This document shows, piece after piece, positions 56,756 through 64,000 of a DNA stretch of 64,000 nucleotides. Position 1 is the stretch's first letter, and each line of letters starts with the position of its first letter. The translations under genes were made by a program, and so were the position numbers. Where the stretch lies: contig NGZR01000001.1 in NCBI GenBank assembly GCA_002197995.1, positions 682,001 to 746,000 on the forward strand. The letters are read 5' to 3'. Source of the stretch: Gaeumannomyces sp. JS-464 (taxonomy: Eukaryota; Ascomycota; Sordariomycetes; Magnaporthales; Magnaporthaceae). The notes beneath the pieces are model-generated. The model had not been told where the DNA came from. It did no database searches and was given only the letters and a program-made list of their open reading frames with translations.

Positions 56756-59371
56756 TCATATCTGTTGAGACATACCAAAAGGCTGGACGCTTGTGACGTT
56801 GTCGCAGCCGAGCACTGCAACAAAGTCAGCTTCCAGGTAACAAACCAGCACGCACGAAAGCCAATGTAGAGACTGACGTGTGACAGCGAGCTCACAGCCT
56901 GGAAACTGCGCAGCTTCGCGTAGAACATGGGCAAACACCCGCCCGTGGTTCTCGGCAATTTCCAGGGGAGTCAAACCACCCTTGGATGGCTCCAACGGGT
57001 CAAACCCAGCCGCCAGCAGCCTTTTGGATATGGCGAAGGCATCGAGGGGGTTAATTTGCGAGGCCGCAACCCAGTGCAGCGGTCCGTAACCCTCGGCCTT
57101 GCTCCGCGGCAGCCGATGCTGCCAGTCAAGAATCGAACTGTCCTGGTAAAGGTCAAGGATGAACTCGGCGTCTTTGAGCTCGCCGCCGGCCGCAGCAGCT
57201 CCCAGGGCTAGAGTCGTGAATCGTGAAAAGTCAGTCAACGCGGCGCTAATGGCGGGGGTGGCTGGGTTTGCAAAGACAGCGCGTTCCTCACCACTTCCCC
57301 AAGTTGGCCCAGGCTCCATCAGAAGCCCCTGGATCTTTTTGAGCACGTTATAGTTGACCAACGGAGGGCGCAAACCGAAAACGCGATGCTCATGAATGAC
57401 AAGCCCTTCTTTGTCGAGAAATACCCTCGTCCGCCCTCGGTAAGCTCGGAGGTGGAAGGGCGGATCCAAAGTCGAGCCGCCGCCACTTACCGGGAAGCCG
57501 CGAGGATTATGGCCCGAGTTCGAAGAGGACGACCGAGAATCACCCTGGGCTGCAGCGCCCGATTCCGCGTCGTCGCCGCCGTTGTGACACCCCCTTGGGA
57601 TGGCAAATAGGGCCAGTTGCTCAAGGTGGCCGCGGACGTGACTCTGGTATTGATGTGGAGTGACGACCAGCTGGTCGTTTGGAGAAATGTCCCTGTTGAG
57701 TTCCCTCAGACTCACATTCCAGGTTTCGCAGATACGGCAAGCGCTCGGCGCTATCTGGTTTAGTGGCCTCATGCATGTCTTTGCTAGGCCTTGGATCTGC
57801 TCTTGGCCGAGCTTCGCGTCGCCGTGGGCCTTGGTGACGTGGGCATAGAACGTCTCAAAAGTGTCCAAGGGCGCTCGCGAACATAAGCAGCAGACGAACT
57901 CCACCAGATGATTTTGTAGCTCGTGCGTGAGCCAGGTGTGCGGGTCGGCAAACAGCTTCATGTCGCACTCCTCGGCCGTGCAGACGTACGGCCGCAGGTC
58001 CGACAACACATGTTTCCTTGATAAGAGCGTAGGAGTCAGTATCAGAAAAGCCCAAAGATCAACACACAGTCGAGGAAGCTCGAGGAAAAGTACTCACTTC
58101 CACTGTCGGTGACCTTTGAACTTCTGGTTAGTCCAGCAATACGGACACTCGAACGACACATTCGGCTTGGCAACGGTTTCGAACGGGACAACCGACAGAC
58201 TCGATTCCTCGCCGCTCTCGCCCACAGTTGACGCGAACGATGTCGTAGAGCGGTTGTCCTGTAGGTCCTCATCCAGTCGCTCCAAGGCGTCGGACCTCTC
58301 GAGTTTGCTAGGGTCAACTGTACTGGCTGCGGTATGAGCCATGGTGCTGCCTGCGCTCTGCTGCTTCGACGTCTTACTGCCCAGGTTGCTGACCGTGCGC
58401 GGGGCTAGACGGTCTGGTAGATCCAGCAGTCCAGACGCCCGGCCCTGGTCGCCTTCCCTTTCTAGCGTGTCGCGGGACTCGTCTACCCTGCCTATCTTTT
58501 TCCCTGTGTTCTCTGCAGTATCTCAAATACTGCCGTCGCTGAGTGATTGCCTTGCCGAGCCGTATGCCCAGCCACTCGTTTTCTTTGCGTCCAAGCCGTG
58601 GGAATCTGTGCTGGACATGTGCGATGTCGAAGCTGGGGTCCAGCGGGGATCCGGATCCGGCTGCTGACGCCTTGGAGTACCTGTCCCTCGAGCTGCTGCT
58701 GCGTATGAGTATCGAAAGCTTGAATAGCATTGATATTACCTCCGGAATCGATTGGAAAAGCTCCAGAATCTCCGACATCTCTTCGGACTCCTGCTGGTCG
58801 CCATATTCATTGGGCGCTCTCTCCTGCCGGCCAGGCAAAGATGGCGCGTCATCATCCACTTCGAGGAGAGCCAGCCCGCACCGGTTCTCTCGCTTGCCCG
58901 AAGCGATGGAGTAGACTAGAAAGACGAGGCGTCAGGAATCGGGTTGAATGCTCGTTCCCTTGCCGAAGAACCGGTGCCAGCGTGCATACCATCTTCTAAA
59001 GTCTCGCGCAGGTCTTCCAGCAGACTGACGACCTCAGCTGCAAACTTCGGCGCCTCGAGGAGTCGATAGTCTAGCGATCTTGGCGAAGTACTCGGTTGGA
59101 GGGCGCCGAGATTGTTGGCCCCTGTTGCAAAAAGGTTGGATGGATGTGAGTTCAAGTAAGCGACCCGCGGTGCGAGATCAGGGGACGCTCACTCACATAT
59201 GCGAAGCTGGCCGAGGTGATCCAGAGCTTCCGCTAAAGATATGCCGTGGGTCGGCTCGGCCGAGTGCGCGAGGAGGTCACACAGTGACCCGAGGGCGCGA
59301 ATGCAGGAGTTCGCCTCTGCCCCAATCGTCCGAGAGGCTGCGACGACGTCGAGTTGGACTTCATGTGCCAT
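56756..59371 (-). CDS. C2H2 zinc-finger and ankyrin-repeat protein
   Basis: Multi-exon fungal protein starting MAHEVQLDVVAASRTIGAEA at 59371. The N-terminal region (LLEAPKFAAEVVSLLEDLRE and YSIASGKRE) is the helical domain seen ahead of C2H2 fingers or NLR-type modules in many ascomycete proteins. Zinc-finger motifs follow: FECPYCWTNQKFKGHRQW, KHVLSDLRPYVCTAEECDMK, WLTHELQNHLVEFVCCLC and YAHVTKAHGD, then a spacer YQSHVRGHLEQLALFAIPR typical of this group. The C-terminus has ankyrin-like repeats (GYGPLHWVAASQ, LLAAGFDPLEPSKGGLTPLE). A GTGAGT intron separates the first two finger segments. A frame change lies near 58,500. The exact 3' exon is uncertain. It is head-to-head with the DUF7580 gene. 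Confidence 0.68.
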
Positions 59372-59731
59372 CTTCGCTCTCCAAACCGGGCTTCGAGCAG
59401 ATCAAGTTGAAGGTACCCTCGCTTTGGCAACACAGATTTCGCAATGCCGACGAGCACCTCACCATGGATGCTGCGATGGTGGGTGGGGTTCTGCTTCGCC
59501 CGACGACCAGCCCCCAACCTCTACCAAATGGCCTGCAGCATGAAGGTCGATGCAGGCACGCGCTGCTGCACCAACCCCGCGCGGGAGCAGCCACAGTTGG
59601 TAGCCCTGTGTATTTTTCTTGCTGAATGTGCGTCGTGCAACGATCGCCATTCGAGCCTTTGCCTCAAAGCAACCAATGCATCTGCCGACCCTCACTAGAA
59701 GCAGTGCCATCTCTCGTGACTGGTGTACCTG
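59372..59731. promoter_or_regulatory. Shared divergent upstream region, 360 bp
   Basis: The only space between the starts of the C2H2/ankyrin gene (minus) and the DUF7580 gene (plus), so both core promoters must lie here unless one start is misplaced. No clear TATA box or known operator was identified. Confidence 0.45.
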
Positions 59732-61759
59732 ATGAGTGGCCTCGAGGTCGCCGGGGTCGTGCTGGGCGCGTTCCCTCTGCTCGTTTCAGCTCTAGAGCAA
59801 TATCGACAATCAGCAGAGGTTTTGGGCGTCTTCTGGGACATCAGGCGGGAACACAAGCTTTGGGTTCATGACCTTCGAATATGCGAGCTGGCCTTCGAGC
59901 GCAACCTTGAGGCACTGCTGCTGCCGCTGATTATCGACGACGGTGCCGTCCAAGAGCTAATCGGCAATCCTGGTACGTGTTCCCCTGCCTGTCTGCGGGG
60001 AGAGGCTTGTAGGCACGCTAACGCCTCGCGGCAGGCGGCCCACGATGGCAGGATCCGAGCCTCGAAATCCGGCTGAGGGAAAGGCTGCCCGACGCAGTGT
60101 ACCCGCTATACCTGGAAAGCATCGACCGCATCCAAGTCGTCATGGAAGAGATCCAAGAAGAGCTTGGAGTGACCAAGGAAAAGAATGTTGGTCGTCCCGT
60201 AGACCAGCCTTGGCATTTTGAAGCGACTGAGCTAATACAAGACCAGGTCTTGCCACCGTCTAATGGAGGATCGTTGGAAGGGAGCGTCAGGTTCCAGGCT
60301 CGGCGCCTGAAGATGCCTCTGAGCAAGGCCAAACGGGACGACCTGTTCAGGCAGCTGACAAAAGGTAACGACGAGCTCCGCGAGCTGTTGGACTCGAGCG
60401 ACAAGACCGCTGCCTTGAGGCAAACCCGTCGTGGGGTTTCCGGGGCCGGCTCCGCGGCCTCGAGGGGCATGTGGAAGTTCTGGCGCCAGGCTGAGAGGTT
60501 ATATGCCATCCTCCAGCGATCGTGGCTCTGTGTGTCGAGAAGCTCACCTTGCGAGCCTGCTTCTTCAACACCGATCCGACCCAAGTCCAGAATTCCGTGT
60601 AGGGTTTGCCTTTGGTCCTTGGCACTCACCTTCGTGGGTATATCAGGAGACAAAGGCCAAGATTGTGGAGCCAGAGAACGACGGCGGAGAGAGCTGGAGG
60701 CCGCTGGTGAAGTTCGCCTCGACCCCTGTTCAAGCCACGCAGCCTATCGAGTCGGTTGGCCTGGCATCTGAGCCCACGAAGATCTCGCATTCCAACGACG
60801 AGCGCCGGAAGTCGTTTCGAAAGTCGATAATGGCCAAATTCTCGAGAGAAAAGAGAGAAGAGGGACCAAAGCCGACCAGCCTTGACGGCGTCTCGCCAAG
60901 CTCGACTGGCACTGCTTGCTTCGAGGTTTCGCCGGGGGTTTTTCTAAAAGGAGAGGAAGCTCAAACTATTAGCCAAGAAGCAAAGGGCGACGGCAAGGAG
61001 GGACCTCGGGCCATCAGCCTTTGCGCAGAGCTGCCCCTGCTGGCGAGGCCGGCGGCCGGCGGCGAGCAAAACCCCCTAGTGCTTCGGGACGGCAATTACC
61101 TGGTCGAGCTGAGCCCCTTGTTGGACGGCCAAGCCAGCGGACGTACGGAAACCAGCCTGCAGGATTCCCTCTCGCTCGACACGCTGCTGAAGAGGGACAC
61201 GCCGAGAACGCTCACGCGTCGAGAGCGCTACTGCATAGCCCTGACTCTGGCGTCGTCGTACCTGCAGCTCAAGTCGTCGCCGTGGATCCCGGCCGACTGG
61301 AGCAAGCGGGACATTGTCTTCGCCAGCCGAGCCGGCGCAGGGCCGAGGCTCGACCAGCCGCGCATCCGCCGCGACTTCAAGCACGGCCAGCCCGACGGCA
61401 CGCCCGCCGCCAACAGCGACCGGACCCTGACCGGGCTGGGCATCATGCTGCTGGAGCTCTGCTTCGGCACGGCGATCGAGGAGCACGAGACGCGGAAGCG
61501 ATACCCCCAGCTCGCGCAGGCGGCGGCCCAGGACGGTGCGGACCACTTCCTCAACGTGGCGGCGGCGTTCGAGTGGCTGCCCCGGGCGGCCGAGGAGGCC
61601 GGGCCCGAGTTCTCGGGCGCAATCGAGTGGTGTCTAAAGAACATGCCCGGGAGCGGCGGGGCGGACGGCAGGGTGGACAAGTGGCGCGAGGAGCTGTTCG
61701 AAAAGGTCGTGGTGCCGCTCAAGTACTGCAGCGATCAGTTCACGGCTGCGAGGAGGTGA
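59732..61759 (+). CDS. DUF7580-domain protein
   Basis: Fungal DUF7580 protein of about 655 residues. Exon 1 (59732-59972) starts MSGLEVAGVVLGAFPLLVSA and reads LEQYRQSAEVLGVFWDIRRE, the family signature; the intron (GTACGT to GCGGCAG) ends at 60034. Exon 2 carries WQDPSLEIRLRERLPDAVYP, LYLESIDRIQVVMEEIQEEL and, after the break, REAHLASLLLQHR. The C-terminal part (RERYCIALTLASSYLQLKSS, PWIPADWSKRDIVF, LGIMLLELCFG) resembles a protein-kinase C-lobe without the catalytic motifs. The frame changes near 60,530 in a GT repeat; restoring one GT gives SWLCVCREAHLASL and a coding length of 1,968. The N-terminal helices resemble those of fungal incompatibility-type proteins. Function unknown. Confidence 0.78.
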
Positions 61760-62259
61760 AAAGGTTGTTGAGGTTGAGTTCGAAGGTTGGAAGCAAGGAA
61801 GGATGACTTGTCTTGGCACGTGATGGTGTAGAATAGGCTCCAGCGAGCATGATTAACCCCCGTCATCCAACCTTTCAGTCGTCTCTTGTATCCTCGATAT
61901 ATCCTTTCCTCTTTGATGTGTACTATAGTGGAATAGATCAAGGCATCCGAACAAATTGTGAACTGGATTGCCAACTATGAGCTGCTTGGCTGAGGAGCCA
62001 GTTCTATGTAACGAGCGCGGTCTAGCTAGGCCCCAGCGGACTTTAGTGGATCGTGTTAGTGCCAACCTTCTATGACTCCGCGAGACAGCGCTGGCGTTCT
62101 AACAACACCCATCCTCAAACGTCAAACATCATCGTGCTTTTCCTCGCCAGCACGCCGCCAGACAACATAAAATCCCCAACACACCCAGGCCTCCTTCAAA
62201 AACCCACCACCCACCCGCTCGCTCACTCACTCACTCACTCACTCACACCACCACACAAA
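61760..62259. other. Intergenic region
   Basis: 3' flank of the DUF7580 gene and 5' leader of the CCDC97-type gene, ending in a CTCA microsatellite (about 62219-62246). No gene seen. Confidence 0.5.
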
Positions 62260-63033
62260 ATGTCGCCGCACTTCGACTCCCCACCCCCAGACGCGCCCTC
62301 CACCCCACCACCCACCACCCTCACCCGCCCGACCCCCCGCCCGCCCCGGTCCGCCTCCCGGACGGCGCGCGTGCGCGTCCTCAACCGGCGGCGCGAGTAC
62401 CTGTCCCGCCACCCGTCCTACCTGGCCTCGGCCGCCGACGACGAGCTGGCCGACCCGCTGCTGTACGACTCGCTCGTCCGCCGGTTCCAGACCCCGGCCG
62501 AGCGCGAGGCCGAAGGGCGCCGCAGGGGCTACGGCCACGTGCTCGAGTCGTCGCTGCTCCGGAGCGAGGCCGGCGCCCGGGCCGCCAGCGCCGCTGCCGC
62601 GGGCGTGGCGCGCCTGCGCGTGGCCGCGGCACCGGACCAAGGGAGCCCCGACTCGGACGGTGACGCCGCCGACGAGGCCGTATCAACAGCAGGCGGCGGC
62701 GACGAAGAAACCATCTTCAGCGTCGACGCCGACACGGACGTGCCGCCCGCCGACAGCGCCGAGGCCGGGGAGCGCTGGCTCGCCTTCCTGCGCGACAGGT
62801 TCGTCGCCGGCCGCGACGACGGCTTCGACTACTCGGCCGTCGACGGCAACGACGACTACGACGCCCTCGAGCGGCGCGACGCCGAGGACGCCTGGTTCGA
62901 CGGCGAGGAGCCGAGCTGGGAGGGCGACGACAGCAGCGACGACGACGACGACGACGGCGACGGCGACGAGGAAGACGGCGCCGGGGCTGCGACTCGTGAG
63001 AGGAGAGGCGAGACGGGTATACAGGACTACTGA
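62260..63033 (+). CDS. CCDC97-type (DUF2052) protein
   Basis: Protein of 257 residues in a single exon with no frame error. The core REYLSRHPSYLASAADDELA, DPLLYDSLVRRFQTPAERE and GRRRGYGHVLESSLLRSEA matches the CCDC97/DUF2052 family, and the C-terminal WLAFLRDRFVAGRDDGFDY with DGNDDYDALERRDAEDAWFD and a Glu/Asp tail completes it. Human CCDC97 associates with the SF3B splicing complex, which suggests a nuclear, splicing-linked role; in fungi this is inferred only. The start is the first ATG after a CTCA/CACA-rich leader. Confidence 0.88.
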   Translation: MSPHFDSPPPDAPSTPPPTTLTRPTPRPPRSASRTARVRVLNRRREYLSRHPSYLASAADDELADPLLYDSLVRRFQTPAEREAEGRRRGYGHVLESSLLRSEAGARAASAAAAGVARLRVAAAPDQGSPDSDGDAADEAVSTAGGGDEETIFSVDADTDVPPADSAEAGERWLAFLRDRFVAGRDDGFDYSAVDGNDDYDALERRDAEDAWFDGEEPSWEGDDSSDDDDDDGDGDEEDGAGAATRERRGETGIQDY

Positions 63034-63513
63034 CCGCTGCTGTTCCATCAAACCTCAAGGCGTTAATTATATTCGGGCGACGTGTGTGTTTTCATCACGT
63101 CATAGACAGCGCGCGAGGGATTGTGCCCTAATTATCCTCCAGCACATTCACCGTACTCTGTCAACAACCTAGCTCATGTGAATTAGCTCGCCTAGACGTC
63201 ACCCACTAACATACAACGGCAGAAGCGAAAGCTACAAGGGTACTATGGAAGCTCCTGCAGGAAAATAACAGAGTTGGTGGTATAGAACCAAACGCAGCGC
63301 CTAGAAAGACCCTTTTCATGAACCAAATACCAAGAGCCGTCACGCCGAGGGCTATGCGAACCGACCGCATCAGGCTCCCATTGCCATCAGAACGCCAACA
63401 ATTGCAGCACCTTCCGTTCCGTTGCCACCTTTTCCTCGCCACATATTCCACCCTGTAATCCCTTTTTCGACCAGTCACAGTCCATCTGTGCCTTGAACCG
63501 GCAGAAACGCCCT
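63034..63513. other. Convergent intergenic region
   Basis: Lies between two convergent 3' ends. No gene or repeat of note. Confidence 0.5.
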
Positions 63514-64000
63514 TCAGAGCGGGAAAGAAGATGCCACCATCTCAGTGACGTCAGACATGGGGGTTGGCACATCGATAATGCCACCCTCATTGCTGTTCTC
63601 CTGTCCGCCGTCGGCGCTGTCGACCATAATCTCATTGTTGTTCCCATTCATCGCCGGTGCCTGAGAGGTGCCTCCCAGCTGCCCCGTCGGCATGGGTGTA
63701 CCCGCTGTCGTGACGGGAGCTGACGCTGACGTCGACACGGATGCAGCCGCTGTCAAGTCGATCGACGGATTCATCCCATCCCTCTCCATCATCGCCGCGA
63801 GTCGGGCCGCTCGACCCTCCTTCTTGCGCGGCACTGGCGCTCGCCCGTTCTCCTGCACATAGAACTGACGCAGCAGCGCAACGGCCTCGTCGCGACCCCA
63901 GCCTCCCTCCGCCAGGTATCCAGGCTCGACGTTGCCGCCGTCTCCCTCGCGACGCATCGCGCCTCTTGGGGCTCCTCGACGGGCTCCGGATTCATGACCC
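63514..64000 (-). CDS. Unidentified protein, 3' end only
   Basis: The frame is open from the right edge to the stop at 63514-63516, so the gene continues beyond the window. Visible segments are YLAEGGWGRDEAVALLRQFY, VQENGRAPVPRKKEGRAARL and a low-complexity tail (SIDLTAAASVSTSASAPVTT). The first two look like a conserved C-terminal domain, but I do not recognise the family. Gene orientation is supported by codon-like composition only. Confidence 0.45.
   Translation of the reverse strand, partial: GHESGARRGAPRGAMRREGDGGNVEPGYLAEGGWGRDEAVALLRQFYVQENGRAPVPRKKEGRAARLAAMMERDGMNPSIDLTAAASVSTSASAPVTTAGTPMPTGQLGGTSQAPAMNGNNNEIMVDSADGGQENSNEGGIIDVPTPMSDVTEMVASSFPL

Noticed and set aside
1..64000. Programmed ribosomal frameshifting as the cause of the frame breaks
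   Set aside because: The sites share no slippery heptamer, occur in unrelated genes and include both missing and extra bases.
1..64000. tRNA, rRNA or CRISPR features
   Set aside because: No cloverleaf with a GTTCRA box in proper context, no 5S-like sequence and no regularly spaced repeats were found.

Overview
The window is nuclear DNA of a filamentous ascomycete (Pezizomycotina, most likely a Sordariomycete). The evidence is short GT-AG introns inside compact genes, no operons, moderately GC-rich coding sequence, long pyrimidine or poly-A/T tracts in flanks and introns, and several protein families typical of these fungi (DUF3431, DUF6590, DUF7580, fungal F-box, GFA/CENP-V, Sulfotransfer_4). 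Family names come from motif recognition by eye; no database search was run. No rRNA, tRNA, CRISPR array or intact transposon was recognised.

Layout. 0-11.2 kb is accessory in character: the 3' end of a PD-(D/E)XK nuclease-like gene, an HNH-nuclease gene, then three related zinc-finger genes of unknown function (3.9, 8.3 and 10.1 kb, all minus strand) with a sulfotransferase-like gene between the first and second. 11.2-14.8 kb has no confident gene. 14.9-22.0 kb carries conserved genes: an aldo/keto reductase, the Golgi Q-SNARE SED5 and a DUF3431 membrane protein. 23.6-37.6 kb is dominated by two large plus-strand genes for low-complexity, intrinsically disordered proteins of about 1,330 and 2,620 residues. 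37.6-41.5 kb is gene-poor and rich in homopolymers. 41.5-49.3 kb holds DUF6590, a small acidic protein, a double GFA-domain protein, a protein ending in KPMDIDWT repeats, and an acyl-protein-thioesterase-like hydrolase. 49.8-61.8 kb is again accessory: a kinase-like APH-family protein, an F-box protein, and a divergent pair made of a C2H2/ankyrin protein and a DUF7580 protein. The window closes with a CCDC97-type gene and the 3' end of an unidentified gene.

The most important observation for any user is that at least a dozen genes change reading frame in mid-domain, usually by one base at a short G or C run, with the protein similarity resuming at once in the new frame. Genes so affected include SED5, which is essential in yeast, while the aldo/keto reductase, thioesterase and CCDC97 genes read cleanly. 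Where I could check exon-length arithmetic, the proposed base corrections restore a multiple of three. I therefore read most of these breaks as consensus-sequence errors rather than pseudogenes. Two breaks do not fit that explanation: a 23-bp tandem duplication in the HNH gene and an in-frame TAG in the third zinc-finger paralogue.

Most genes look like independent units. The groupings worth following are the three-member zinc-finger family, the neighbouring PD-(D/E)XK and HNH genes, the head-to-head C2H2/ankyrin and DUF7580 genes with a 360-bp shared upstream region, and the two adjacent disordered-protein genes.
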